Positions 25,126-34,347 of a stretch of DNA of 64,000 nt are shown in pieces. The translations under genes and the position numbers were made by a program. The notes under the pieces are model-generated. The model did not search any database and was not told where the DNA came from. It worked only from the letters and a program-made list of their open reading frames with translations. The DNA comes from Novosphingobium sp. KCTC 2891 (GTDB lineage: Bacteria; Pseudomonadota; Alphaproteobacteria; Sphingomonadales; Sphingomonadaceae): the NCBI RefSeq assembly GCF_025938155.1, contig NZ_JAPCZG010000011.1, positions 1 through 64,000 of the forward strand, read 5' to 3'. Position 1 is the stretch's first letter. Each line of letters starts with the position of its first letter.

Positions 25126-25797
25126 ATGATCTTCTACGATTTTGACCTGTTCGCACCCAACCCGTGGATCGCGTGGATCTTCGCGCAGGAGAAAGGAATC
25201 GTGCTTGAGCGGCGGTTTCTCGATCTGTTCACGCGTGAGAACAGGCGCGAGCCGTTCGTGTCGCGGGTCAATCCGTTAGGCGAACTTCCTGCGCTTGAAC
25301 TCGACGACGGAACGGTCATCACCGAAGTCACGCCGATCTGCGAATACCTCGAGGACATCTGTCCGGACCCGCCGTTGATCGGTTCGACGCCCGAGGAGCG
25401 GGCGCAGACGCGGATGTGGGTGCGAAGGATCGACCAGAACATCGCCTGGCCGATGGGCGAAGGGTTTACCACGCAGGAGGGCCGGGCGCTGTTCGAAGGC
25501 GATCACCAGCTTGACGGCGTCCTGGCAAAGCCGCTGCTCCCGCCCGATGCTGCGCCCATCCTCAAAGCCAAGTCACGTGCCAAGCTGCTGTGGCTCGACC
25601 GGCAGATGCAGGGCAAACCCTATGTCTGCGGTGACCGGTTCACGCTGGCCGACATCGTACTCTACTGCTTTCTCCAGTTCGGCGAGAACCACGGCCAGCC
25701 GATCCCCGAGGAGGCACCTTGGTCGCGCGATTTCTTCGCGCGGATGAAGGCACGGCCTACGACCTGGCACGAGCCTGCCCCTGCGAACAAAGGATGA
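25126..25797 (+). CDS. Glutathione S-transferase family protein
   Basis: A 223-residue GST with an N-terminal thioredoxin-like domain (NPLGELPALELDDGTVITEV carries the cis-Pro turn and the gamma-Glu binding region) and a C-terminal helical domain (FTLADIVLYCFLQ). The start is the ATG at 25126, 5 nt after GGGAGGG. It may conjugate, isomerise or dehalogenate an intermediate of the oxygenase pathway; plasmid-borne pathway GSTs often do. Its stop overlaps the first ATG of the VOC gene. No catalytic Ser/Tyr/Cys can be assigned with confidence. Confidence 0.85.
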   Translation: MIFYDFDLFAPNPWIAWIFAQEKGIVLERRFLDLFTRENRREPFVSRVNPLGELPALELDDGTVITEVTPICEYLEDICPDPPLIGSTPEERAQTRMWVRRIDQNIAWPMGEGFTTQEGRALFEGDHQLDGVLAKPLLPPDAAPILKAKSRAKLLWLDRQMQGKPYVCGDRFTLADIVLYCFLQFGENHGQPIPEEAPWSRDFFARMKARPTTWHEPAPANKG

Positions 25798-25802
25798 CGA
25801 CC

Positions 25803-26336
25803 ATGCACGGCCCGATCATGCAACTCGGCTACGTCGTCGGCGATATCGCCACGAGCGCCGCCAACTGGCGGGCGCGCACCGGCGCAGGTCCGTTCTTCCA
25901 CTTACCGTCGATGGCCTTCGACCGCTGGACCTTCAATGGCGCGCCTCAGGATCTGGTGCTGCATATCGCCTTTGCCCAGTTCGCCGGCGTCATGGTCGAG
26001 CTGATCGAGCCGGTTGGCCCCTGGCCCAACGTCTATGGCGATGCGCCGCTGGCAAAGGGCGCGTGCCGGCCACACCACCATGCGTTCCTTGTCGCCGACC
26101 TTGATGCCGCCGCAGCGCATCTCGAGGCGGGCGCGCCTGTGACCACGGGGCAGATCTCCGACAACGCCCAATTGCGCTATTACGATTGCCGCGACACGCT
26201 GGGCCTGCTGGTCGAGGTGATCTCGGACACGCCCGACACGCGCGCCTTCTTTGACGTTGCCCGGCAGGGTGCAGAACGATGGGACGGCGCCGGCCCAGTG
26301 CTGCGTCCACTTCCCGCCATGGGAGACACCGCATGA
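25803..26336 (+). CDS. VOC/glyoxalase-fold protein
   Basis: A 177-residue vicinal-oxygen-chelate protein: LGYVVGDIATSAANWRARTG opens the first beta-alpha-beta unit, HHHAFLVADLDAAAAHLEAG the second. The His cluster and ELIEPVG/LLVEVIS strand ends supply likely metal ligands. It could be an extradiol-like dioxygenase, isomerase or binding protein for a pathway intermediate. I choose the ATG at 25803, 9 nt after AAAGGA; the ATG at 25794 overlapping the GST stop leaves no room for that site. The end overlaps the ThuA-like gene by 4 nt. Confidence 0.82.
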   Translation: MHGPIMQLGYVVGDIATSAANWRARTGAGPFFHLPSMAFDRWTFNGAPQDLVLHIAFAQFAGVMVELIEPVGPWPNVYGDAPLAKGACRPHHHAFLVADLDAAAAHLEAGAPVTTGQISDNAQLRYYDCRDTLGLLVEVISDTPDTRAFFDVARQGAERWDGAGPVLRPLPAMGDTA

Positions 26337-27112
26337 GCGATCCTATTCGCATCCACCTCGTCACCGGCGGCAAGTATCACGATTTCGATCTGGCGCGCCG
26401 TGTCCTGTTGGACCTGATGGCAGAGGACGACCGCATCCGGGTGCGCTGCGCTGCAGACTTTTCCGGGATTACGGACCTGTCAGCGTTTGCCGGGGTGATA
26501 CTCTATACCTGCGACCTCATGCCCTCGGACGCTGAGGCCCGGGCCCTGACCGACTTCGTCGCAGATGGCGGCAAGTTGTTCGCGCTCCACGGCGCCAATG
26601 CTGGGCTGGAATTTACGGATGGGCCAGAGATCGTCGCCAGCGGGGTCCGCATTCCGGGACTGGTGAAACCCACGGCCGAAACCGTTGCCCCCGCGTTCAT
26701 GGAGTTGCTGGGCAGCCGCTTTGTCGCGCACTTGGCGGCCCAGCCGATGCACATCCACGTCGAGGATGCAGCCCATCCGATCACGCAGGGCCTGCAGGAC
26801 TTTACCGTGATCGACGAGCCCTACATCGCCCAGCCGATTTGCGATTATAGAACTCTGCTTTCGGCTCGCTACAAAGGCGAGGCGCCGGGCTATCTCTTGG
26901 GACAGTGGGACGACGACCCGCCGCGGCCGCAGCTTTACGTTCGTGCCCATGGCAAAGGCGAAGTGGCCTATTCGCCGCTCGGCCACGCTTGCGGACGCTT
27001 CGACGCCCGCCCGCTGATGGACGAGGCGCCGGTTGTCCGAGGGCCATGGGACAGTGCGCCGTTTCAGGAGTTGTTGCGACGCGCAATTGGATGGATAGCC
27101 GGTTCGCGGTAG
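26333..27112 (+). CDS. ThuA-like (trehalose utilisation) family protein
   Basis: A 259-residue protein with the glutamine-amidotransferase-like ThuA fold: VTGGKYHDF near the start, LTDFVADGGKLFALHGAN in the nucleophile-elbow region and KGEVAYSPLGH near the end. ThuA proteins lack the amidotransferase cysteine and are linked to sugar oxidation; the reaction is poorly known. It starts in an ATGA overlap with the VOC gene and closes the Rieske unit. It may hydrolyse or isomerise a ring-cleavage product; that is inference. Confidence 0.78.
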   Translation: MSDPIRIHLVTGGKYHDFDLARRVLLDLMAEDDRIRVRCAADFSGITDLSAFAGVILYTCDLMPSDAEARALTDFVADGGKLFALHGANAGLEFTDGPEIVASGVRIPGLVKPTAETVAPAFMELLGSRFVAHLAAQPMHIHVEDAAHPITQGLQDFTVIDEPYIAQPICDYRTLLSARYKGEAPGYLLGQWDDDPPRPQLYVRAHGKGEVAYSPLGHACGRFDARPLMDEAPVVRGPWDSAPFQELLRRAIGWIAGSR

Positions 27113-27856
27113 TGCGAGCCCTTACCCACCTGCGTCAGGAAATCCACGATTGGAGTGCATCGTTGCAGATCTATGCGCCAATTGGGACGACAGCTAACCG
27201 CCTTTGCACACTCAAACGAAACCTTCGGAGCGAGCCCGTCCCGTTCTGGTCGATCTCGCTCGACGTGATATGCAGCGCCCCGCACCTTTCTGTTCTGGCC
27301 CCTCGCTGTACGAGAGGCGATCGCCACCAGTGCCGCGTTCAGAACCCAGAGCATTGCTTGCTCTCGAATCGGGCAAGCGGATCGGAGGTGGGACAGACGA
27401 GTCCCGCCATTCGGTATGCACAGTTGAGAAGCACGAAACCGCGCACGATCGGAACTTGGGGTCCGCATCGTCGAGCGACAACTGCGGGCCAACCAGCACG
27501 CGCACTTCACCGATTGGGCCAGTGGGCGCGCTGCTCAGACGGACAATGGCGGTCGCGGCGCAGAATAGGTGCGTGGGAATGTCGATATCCGGCGTGGTTT
27601 CAGACTGTTGAATGACTGCATCAGCCAGTCAGCATTTTATAGGCGGGGATTCGCCGGTGCGAAGCACGCAGGTCTGCCTCGTTCGTGAACCGGGACGAAA
27701 GGTTGTCTCGGAAGGACGATAACTCGCAAATAGGGACTGCTGGGATGGACTTGGCAGTCGCTTCCGGAAGGCTCGGTAGCACTTGAAACGCTGGCGAGGG
27801 TCCGAACAAAGGCGTATATTATGTTCGCTCACAAACCTTTAGAAGGGGAGCGACCG
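27113..27856. other. Gene-free stretch between the Rieske unit and prkA
   Basis: About 740 nt of lower GC than the flanks, with no credible gene, no IS remnant and no clear dyad. The last 80 nt must hold the prkA promoter; a TATATT at 27815-27820 is a possible -10 but no good -35 stands 16-18 nt ahead of it. Confidence 0.4.
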
Positions 27857-29800
27857 ATGGCTGAAAGCGATCTGTTTTCCGATTTCATGCGGAAGTTCGA
27901 TCAACAGCGTCAGACAGAAATGTCGCTGGAAGATTACCTTGTCGCGTGCCGCAAGGATCCGCTGATGTATGCCAGCGCGCCGGAAAGGCTGCTGGCCGCG
28001 ATCGGGGAACCGCAGATCGTGGATACGGCACAGGATCAGCGCCTCGGCCGGATCTTCATGAACCGGACCATCAGGATCTATCCCAGCTTCTCCTCCTTTT
28101 ATGGCATGGAGCAGACGATCGAGCAGATCGTGAGCTTCCTGCGCCATGCCTCGCAGGGGTTGGAGGAGCGCAAGCAGATTCTCTACCTGCTCGGGCCGGT
28201 GGGTGGCGGCAAGTCGTCGCTGGCCGAACGGCTGAAGTCGCTGATGGAAAAGAATCCCATCTATGCGCTGAAGGCCGGCGACGAAATCAGCCCGATCTTC
28301 GACGCTCCGCTCTCGCTGTTCGACAGTGATCTCCACGGCCCGATGATCGAGGACCGGTACGGCATTCCGCGCCGCCGCCTGACGGGGATGGTCAGCCCAT
28401 GGTGTCGCAAGCGGCTGGACGAGTTCGGCGGAGACATCACGCGGTTCCGGGTCGTGCGGCTGATGCCCTCGCAAATGCGGCAGATCGCCGTATCCAAGAC
28501 CGAGCCGGGGGACGAGAACAACCAGGACATTTCCTCGCTGGTGGGCAAGGTCGATATCCGCAAGCTGGAAATGCTGTCGCAGAACGACCCCGATGCCTAC
28601 AGCTATTCGGGCGGGCTCAACCGCGCGAACCAGGGCATTCTCGAATTCGTCGAGATGTTCAAGGCGCCGATCAAGATGCTGCATCCGCTGCTGACGGCGA
28701 CGCAGGAGGGCAATTACATCGGCACCGAGAACATCGGCGGCATCCCGTTCACCGGGGTGATCATGGCCCATTCCAACGAAAGCGAATGGCAGAATTTCAA
28801 GAACAACAGGAACAATGAAGCCTTCATCGACCGCATCTTCGTGATCAAGGTGCCCTATTGCCTGCGCACCACCGAAGAGCGGCAGGTCTATGAAAAGCTG
28901 CTGCGCGAATCCGAACTGGCATCGGCCCCGTGCGCACCGGGCACGCTCGACATGCTGGCGCGCTTCTCGGTGCTGACACGCCTGCGCGAACACGAAAATT
29001 CCAGCCTTTATTCGAAGATGCGCGTCTACAATGGCGAAATGCTGCGGGAGATCGACCCGCGTGCCAAAAGCTTGCAGGAATACCGCGACGCCGCCGGCGT
29101 GGACGAAGGCATGTCGGGCATCTCCACGCGTTTTGCCTTCAAGGCGCTGTCGGCCACGTTCAATCACGACACCATCGAGATCGCGGCGGACCCCGTCCAT
29201 CTGATGTATGTGCTGGAAGGGATGATACGGCAGGAACAGTTCCCGGCCGAAACCGAGGCCCGTTACCTTGAATTCGTGAAGGGCGAACTTGCCCCGCGCT
29301 ATGCCGAATTCATCGGCAATGAGATCCAGAAGGCCTATCTCGAATCCTACAACGACTACGGGCAAAATCTGTTCGACCGCTATGTCGCTTATGCCGATGC
29401 CTGGATCGAGGATCTCGATTTCAAGGACCCCGACACCGGGCAACTGCTCAACCGCGAGGTGATCGACCAGGAACTGTCCAAGACCGAAAAGCCCGCCGGC
29501 ATCGCCAACCCCAAGGACTTCCGCAACGAGGTAGTGAAGTTCGCACTGCGCATGCGCGCCGCCAACGAAGGCCGTAACCCCGCTTGGACATCGTACGAGA
29601 AGATCCGCGAGGTCATCGAAAAGCGCATGTTCAGCCAAGTGGAAGACCTGCTGCCGGTGATCAGCTTCGGGTCCAAGAAGGATGGCGAAAGCGCCAAGAA
29701 GCACAGCGAATTCGTGGAGCGGATGATCGTGCGCGGCTACACCGAACGGCAGGTCAGGCGCCTTGTGGAATGGTACATCCGGGTGAAGCAGGCAGGCTGA
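27857..29800 (+). CDS. prkA: PrkA family serine protein kinase (YeaG-like)
   Basis: A 647-residue PrkA/YeaG protein of usual length. It has an AAA+-like ATPase domain with Walker A GPVGGGKS at residues 113-120 and the conserved PrkA C-terminal region. PrkA proteins act in stress, starvation and, in Bacillus, sporulation; kinase and Lon-like protease activities have been reported. The ATG at 27857 follows AGGGGAG; an earlier ATG at 27821 has none. yeaH begins 21 nt downstream and spoVR follows with an overlap, the conserved three-gene unit. Confidence 0.95.
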   Translation: MAESDLFSDFMRKFDQQRQTEMSLEDYLVACRKDPLMYASAPERLLAAIGEPQIVDTAQDQRLGRIFMNRTIRIYPSFSSFYGMEQTIEQIVSFLRHASQGLEERKQILYLLGPVGGGKSSLAERLKSLMEKNPIYALKAGDEISPIFDAPLSLFDSDLHGPMIEDRYGIPRRRLTGMVSPWCRKRLDEFGGDITRFRVVRLMPSQMRQIAVSKTEPGDENNQDISSLVGKVDIRKLEMLSQNDPDAYSYSGGLNRANQGILEFVEMFKAPIKMLHPLLTATQEGNYIGTENIGGIPFTGVIMAHSNESEWQNFKNNRNNEAFIDRIFVIKVPYCLRTTEERQVYEKLLRESELASAPCAPGTLDMLARFSVLTRLREHENSSLYSKMRVYNGEMLREIDPRAKSLQEYRDAAGVDEGMSGISTRFAFKALSATFNHDTIEIAADPVHLMYVLEGMIRQEQFPAETEARYLEFVKGELAPRYAEFIGNEIQKAYLESYNDYGQNLFDRYVAYADAWIEDLDFKDPDTGQLLNREVIDQELSKTEKPAGIANPKDFRNEVVKFALRMRAANEGRNPAWTSYEKIREVIEKRMFSQVEDLLPVISFGSKKDGESAKKHSEFVERMIVRGYTERQVRRLVEWYIRVKQAG

Positions 29801-29821
29801 TGGAGGCGCGATAGCAGCACC

Positions 29822-31138
29822 ATGCACATCGTCGACCGCCGCCTGAACCCCGGAGGGAAAAGCCTGGTCAACCGCCAGCGGTTCCTGCGGCGGGCGCGGG
29901 CGGCGGTACAGCAGGCGGTCCGCCAGAGCATCAAGGACCGCAGCATCAAGGAGATCGATCGCGAAGGCCAGATCAGCATCCCGCGCGACAGCATCCACGA
30001 ACCGACGCTGCACCGCACCAGCCATGGCGGCAACCGCGAACGGGTTCTGCCGGGCAACCGCGATTACCTGGAAGGCGACAGGATCCCCAGGCCGTCGGGG
30101 CAATCCGGCGGCGGGTCCAGCGCGGGGACCGGCGATGGCGAGGACGATTTCCGCTTCGTCCTCACGCGCGAGGAATTTCTCGAACTGTTCCTCGACGATC
30201 TCGAATTGCCCGATCTCGCCAAGCGCAAGCTGAAGGGCGAGGCGTCAAGCACGCCGCGCCGCGCGGGCTATACCACGGTCGGTTCGCCGTCGAACCTCTC
30301 GGTTCCCCGCACGATGCAGAAGGCAATGTCGCGCCGTCTGGCGCTGCGCCGCCCCGGCCGCGCCGACCTGGAACGGATAGAGGAGGAAATCGCCCAGGTG
30401 GAGGCGCACCAACCCGCGCAGGATGGGGATGCCGAACGGCTGGAGCAGCTCCGCGAAGAACACCAGCGCCTGCTGCGCCGACGCGCGCTGATCGCCTACA
30501 TAGACCCCGTCGACTTGCGCTATCGCCGGTTCGAGGCCACGCCGCGTCCGATTGCCCAGGCGGTGATGTTCTGCCTGATGGACGTGTCCGGTTCGATGAG
30601 CGCGCACATGAAGGATCTGGCCAAGCGGTTCTTCGCGCTGCTCCACCTGTTCCTGACCCGCAGCTACGAATACGTCGAGGTTGTGTTCATCCACCACACC
30701 GACCACGCCGCAGAGGTGGACGAACAGACCTTCTTCCATTCGACCGTATCTGGCGGGACGGTCGTTTCCAGCGCGCTGGAGGAAATGCTGGCGGTCGTCT
30801 CCGCCCGTTATCCGCCCGATGACTGGAATATCTATGTTGCCCAGGCGTCCGACGGCGACAACATCAACAACGATAATCCCAAGACGGCCCGGCTGATGCG
30901 CGAGGATATCCTGCCGATCTCCCAGTACGTCGCCTATATCGAGGTCGGCGCCGAGGAGCGGCCGGTGGACGATGGAGGCAAGAGTTCGCTGTGGTCGGCT
31001 TACGAGGAACTTCAGGCCACATCGCGCCACTTCGCCATGCGCAAGGTCCATCATCGCACTGAAATATATCCCGTGCTGCGTGAACTGTTCCAGCGCAGGA
31101 GCGCGGACGAACGGGACCGCGCGAAAGGACGGTCATGA
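29822..31138 (+). CDS. yeaH: YeaH/YhbH family (DUF444) VWA-like protein
   Basis: A 438-residue DUF444 protein. The N-terminus (MHIVDRRLNPGGKSLVNRQR) is typical, and the C-terminal half has a von Willebrand A-type fold with a MIDAS DVSGS at residues 254-258. It is the constant partner of PrkA and SpoVR in proteobacteria and is needed for PrkA-dependent responses. A protein-protein scaffold role is likely, but the mechanism is unknown. It ends in an ATGA overlap with spoVR. Confidence 0.95.
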   Translation: MHIVDRRLNPGGKSLVNRQRFLRRARAAVQQAVRQSIKDRSIKEIDREGQISIPRDSIHEPTLHRTSHGGNRERVLPGNRDYLEGDRIPRPSGQSGGGSSAGTGDGEDDFRFVLTREEFLELFLDDLELPDLAKRKLKGEASSTPRRAGYTTVGSPSNLSVPRTMQKAMSRRLALRRPGRADLERIEEEIAQVEAHQPAQDGDAERLEQLREEHQRLLRRRALIAYIDPVDLRYRRFEATPRPIAQAVMFCLMDVSGSMSAHMKDLAKRFFALLHLFLTRSYEYVEVVFIHHTDHAAEVDEQTFFHSTVSGGTVVSSALEEMLAVVSARYPPDDWNIYVAQASDGDNINNDNPKTARLMREDILPISQYVAYIEVGAEERPVDDGGKSSLWSAYEELQATSRHFAMRKVHHRTEIYPVLRELFQRRSADERDRAKGRS

Positions 31139-32670
31139 CCATGGCGCGTGCTGACCGTCCGTTGTTCGAAGGGAGCGACTGGAACTTCGACCTGATCCAG
31201 CGGATCTACGACGCGGTCGAAACGATCGCGCTCACTGATTTTCACCTGGATGTCTATCCGAACCAGATCGAGGTGATCAGCGCCGAACAGATGCTCGATG
31301 CCTATGCCTCCACCGGCATGCCGCTGTTCTACAAGCACTGGTCGTTCGGCAAGCAGTTCGTCGCCAACGAGATGCTCTATCGCAAGGGATTGCGCGGGCT
31401 GGCGTATGAACTGGTGATCAATTCCGACCCCTGCATCAGCTATATCATGCAGGAAAACAGCGCGACCATGCAGACGCTGGTGATCGCGCATGCCGCATTC
31501 GGTCACAACCACTTCTTCAAGAACAACTACTCCTTCCGGCAATGGACCGATGCCACAGGCATTCTCGATTACCTCGAGTTCGCCAAATCCTATATCGCCC
31601 ACTGCGAGGAACGGTATGGCGAGGCAGCTGTGGAGCGGCTTCTCGATGGCGCGCACGCCCTGATGCACCAAGGCGTGCACCGCCATCCCCGCGTGCGGAG
31701 CCGGGATCTGAAGCTGGAAGCGGCGCGCGAGGCCGAACGGCAAGCCTATCGTGACAAGATCTACGACGATCTCTGGCGCACCTTGCCAGCCAGCACCAGG
31801 GCGCCCGAGGCCACCGACGGTCACCGGCGCAGGGCACTCAACCTGCCGCAGGAAAACATCCTCTATTTTCTCGAAAAGACCGGCCCCGCGCTAGAGCCCT
31901 GGCAACGTGAAATCCTGCGGATCGTCCGCCTGATCGCGCAATATTTCTATCCCCAGCGCCAGACCAAGGTGATGAACGAGGGCTGCGCCACCTGGTGCCA
32001 CTACCAGATCATGACCAAGCTGCACGAACGCGGCCAGATCACCGACGGATCGTTCCTCGAATTCCTCCAGTCGCATACCAACGTCGTCAATCAGCCGACC
32101 TTCGATTCCGGGCATTTCTCGGGCTTCAATCCCTACACGCTCGGTTTCGGCATCATGGAGGACATGGCGCGAATTTGCCGGAATCCGACCGACGAGGATC
32201 GCGAATGGTTCCCCGCTTTTGCGGGCAAGGGCGATGTGAACGGCGTTTTGCAGGACGCCTGGGCCAATTACCGCGACGAAAGCTTTATCACGCAGTTTCT
32301 CAGCCCCCACATGATCCGCAAATGGCGGCTTTTCCAGGTGACCGACCGGCAATCGGAAGCCGCATTGAGCGTCGCGGCGATCCACGACGAACGCGGTTAC
32401 CGCCGCATCCGCCGGGCGCTGGCGCGCGAATACGACATCGGGCGGCAGGAACCCGACATCCAGATTGTCGATGTCGATCTCGCGGGCGATCGCACGCTGA
32501 TGCTGGAACACAGCGTGGCCGATGGCGTGCTGCTGGACGAACGCGATGCGGCGATGGTGTTGCAGAACCTTGCCAATCTCTGGCGTTACGAGGTCGTGCT
32601 CATCGAACTGGACGCACAGGATCGCAAGGTTCTGAAAACCCATCGGCTGAAGCCCGCGCTCCTGCAATGA
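31135..32670 (+). CDS. spoVR: SpoVR family protein (YcgB-like)
   Basis: A 511-residue SpoVR/YcgB protein of normal length, with the family blocks FYKHWSFGKQF, VIAHAAFGHNHFFKNN and NEGCATWCHY. The conserved His residues suggest a metal site. In Bacillus SpoVR affects spore cortex formation; in non-spore-formers it is tied to stationary-phase and stress responses with PrkA and YeaH. The start lies in an ATGA overlap with yeaH, so the trio is one operon. Two hairpins follow it. Confidence 0.95.
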   Translation: MTMARADRPLFEGSDWNFDLIQRIYDAVETIALTDFHLDVYPNQIEVISAEQMLDAYASTGMPLFYKHWSFGKQFVANEMLYRKGLRGLAYELVINSDPCISYIMQENSATMQTLVIAHAAFGHNHFFKNNYSFRQWTDATGILDYLEFAKSYIAHCEERYGEAAVERLLDGAHALMHQGVHRHPRVRSRDLKLEAAREAERQAYRDKIYDDLWRTLPASTRAPEATDGHRRRALNLPQENILYFLEKTGPALEPWQREILRIVRLIAQYFYPQRQTKVMNEGCATWCHYQIMTKLHERGQITDGSFLEFLQSHTNVVNQPTFDSGHFSGFNPYTLGFGIMEDMARICRNPTDEDREWFPAFAGKGDVNGVLQDAWANYRDESFITQFLSPHMIRKWRLFQVTDRQSEAALSVAAIHDERGYRRIRRALAREYDIGRQEPDIQIVDVDLAGDRTLMLEHSVADGVLLDERDAAMVLQNLANLWRYEVVLIELDAQDRKVLKTHRLKPALLQ

Positions 32671-32674
32671 CCTT

Positions 32675-32712
32675 GGCCTTGAGCGCAAGGCCCGCCGGGA
32701 ATCCCGTTTCCT
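32675..32712 (+). terminator. Possible terminator of prkA-yeaH-spoVR
   Basis: GGCCTTG-AGCG-CAAGGCC (32675-32692) is a perfect 7-bp stem just after the spoVR stop. A short CGGG-AAT-CCCG (32696-32706) and TTTCCTT follow. The T-run is weak. Confidence 0.45.
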
Positions 32713-32820
32713 TCCCCGGAAAAGAAGCGTATTGTTCGCGGCCGGATGAATCGCGCTGGCGCGGCCGCCGTTTCCCGATGCTGCGGCAGCACGAGGCCAG
32801 GCCAAGCTGGAGTTTGCCGC

Positions 32821-33030
32821 ATGGACCAAGCGGACCATCAAGCCCATTGTCTGGAACGGGCACGCATGCACGATAGACTGGCGGCCAGCACAAACGATAC
32901 GGCCGCGCGCCAGATGCATCAGGCAATGGCGGCGGAATTCCGGCGCCGTGCCAGCTGGCCCGGAGAGGGCGACCCCATGCAACCGCCCTCCCGTGGGCCA
33001 ATACTCGAGATGTATCCAAGCCAACATTAA
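32821..33030 (+). CDS. Small His/Met/Ala-rich helical protein
   Basis: A 69-residue product whose first two-thirds form a regular helix pattern (ECLERAxxHxxLA-like spacing, then ARQMHQAMAAEFRRRA). I recall similar small uncharacterised proteins in alphaproteobacteria, but no function. GGAG lies 8 nt before the ATG at 32821. The C-terminal 20 residues are Pro-rich. It stands alone after the spoVR hairpin; a chance open frame remains possible. Confidence 0.45.
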   Translation: MDQADHQAHCLERARMHDRLAASTNDTAARQMHQAMAAEFRRRASWPGEGDPMQPPSRGPILEMYPSQH

Positions 33031-33512
33031 CACTGGCCGTCCGTGCCGGTGGATCTGTCTGGCTTGGTGGGGCGGCGTCCACGGAGGAGCGGGCGTTGCT
33101 TGGTCGGTTGCGCGTGAGACCGATCGATTTGCGGCCAGAGCCTATTGCTGGCGGCGAAGCCTTTCGGGTAAAGTTTCTGCTGCTCCGGATCGCTTCTTCG
33201 AAGAACTACTACTGACGGCGGCAATGATATCGTCAGTAAGACGGGCGCCTGATTTAAAACTTGCGCAAATCTTGGTCGCTCACACAATCAACCGCGAAGA
33301 GCAGAGCGTTATCCTTAATAAATTTATTACTATCAATAACTTGTTATATTTCCGGGTTTTCATCGATATTATCCGCCGGAAAACGCATTAAATCGGCCAC
33401 GTAATCCGTTCTTCCTACGAGCCACTGATCAGTGGATGTCGTTTGCTTCGGGAAGGATTTGCGACGCGTCAGCCTACGTCGACCGTCAATATTGGGCGTT
33501 CGAAGATGAACT
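33031..33512. other. AT-rich intergenic stretch
   Basis: No gene is supported. From about 33190 to 33400 the base composition drops clearly below the flanks, with T/A-rich runs near 33315-33360. It precedes an OmpA-like gene relic and may mark an insertion or recombination boundary. Confidence 0.4.
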
Positions 33513-33776
33513 GCGCGGACGCTCAATCGCTATCCCGCGATGTATGTAGATGTAAACGGTCACACAGATGCGATCGGCTCCTACGGGTATTACCAGGCAC
33601 TTTCGGAAAGACGCGCAGGAGCGGTCGCCGACTATCTGGCAGACCGCTCCGTCATGTCCGGACGTCTGCATGTCGAAGGATTTTGAAAGACCGAGCCAAT
33701 TGCCTCCAACGCAACGACTTTGGGGCGCGCTGCAAACCGCCGGGTCGAGATCGTGCTGACGACCTATATCTCCTGA
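33513..33776 (+). pseudogene. OmpA C-terminal-domain gene relic with a nonsense codon
   Basis: Translated in one frame, 33513-33776 gives the OmpA-like peptidoglycan-binding domain: TLNRYPAMYVDVNGHTDAIG, then LSERRAGAVADYLADR, then, after an in-frame TGA at 33684-33686, KTEPIASNATTLGRAANRRV and a normal ending. Functional relatives have Gly (GGA) at the TGA position, so a single base change would explain the stop. Upstream of 33513 the frame is closed at once and no N-terminal part or signal peptide is visible. The relic is therefore both truncated and interrupted. Confidence 0.8.
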
Positions 33777-33891
33777 GCGTAGGCTGCGACCGGATCTCGG
33801 TATTTTCCGTCCAGAAATATATTGACGGGGACACACCCCGTACGGTCCGCAAAAGTTTGACACGAGAGCGCCAGACAGCGAGAAGAACCTC

Positions 33892-34275
33892 GTGAACGCA
33901 TGGCGCTCCTGGCTGCTCCTTTTTGGAGTGATTTTTGGCCTTCTCGGCCAAGAGGCCGTATTTGCCCGGGCGATACCTGATGCGATGGCAAATCAGTCGC
34001 AGACTTCGGCATCGCAAACTGCAAGGCGCGTTGATTGCGTAGAAATGAGGGGCTTGGCCAAGCGCCAGTCGCAATCATCGGAAAAACCCTGTGAGGGCAA
34101 GAATCTCGACTGCATGGCAAAGATGGGATGCGCGGCGCCTCTGGCACTGCTTCCTCCGCTTCCCTTCGATACGTCCTCCCAGTTCCGCACGACCGTACCG
34201 CGGGTAATGCCCGTTGCGGTGATGATTGGCCGCGACATCGCTCCTGAACCTGAACCACCCGCACACCTTGGCTGA
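33892..34275 (+). CDS. Small secreted Cys-containing protein near the Cus cluster
   Basis: A 127-residue protein with a hydrophobic N-terminus (WLLLFGVIFGLLGQEAVFA), probably a signal peptide. The mature chain has Cys residues in VDCVEM, KPCEGK, LDCMAK and KMGCAA, and a Pro-rich end. The GTG at 33892 is the only reasonable start. It precedes the 88-residue small protein and the CBA efflux genes on the same strand, and may bind metal in the periplasm. I do not recognise the family. Confidence 0.5.
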   Translation: MNAWRSWLLLFGVIFGLLGQEAVFARAIPDAMANQSQTSASQTARRVDCVEMRGLAKRQSQSSEKPCEGKNLDCMAKMGCAAPLALLPPLPFDTSSQFRTTVPRVMPVAVMIGRDIAPEPEPPAHLG

Positions 34276-34347
34276 ATTCTAATGAACGCCGCGAGTTCTG
34301 CTGACTGCTCGCGGTGCCATCTGCAAATTCAATCAAGGATATTCGAC

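Noticed and set aside
27204-27611. Possible gene in the prkA upstream gap (135 codons)
   Set aside because: No ribosome site, mixed composition and competing frames on both strands; no motif.
27839-30103. Minus-strand open frame of 754 codons opposite prkA
   Set aside because: Shadow of prkA, which has a ribosome site, the family motif and a conserved operon partner.
33443-33895. Plus-strand frame of 150 codons over the OmpA relic
   Set aside because: It reads the relic in the wrong frame; the OmpA similarity is in the neighbouring frame.
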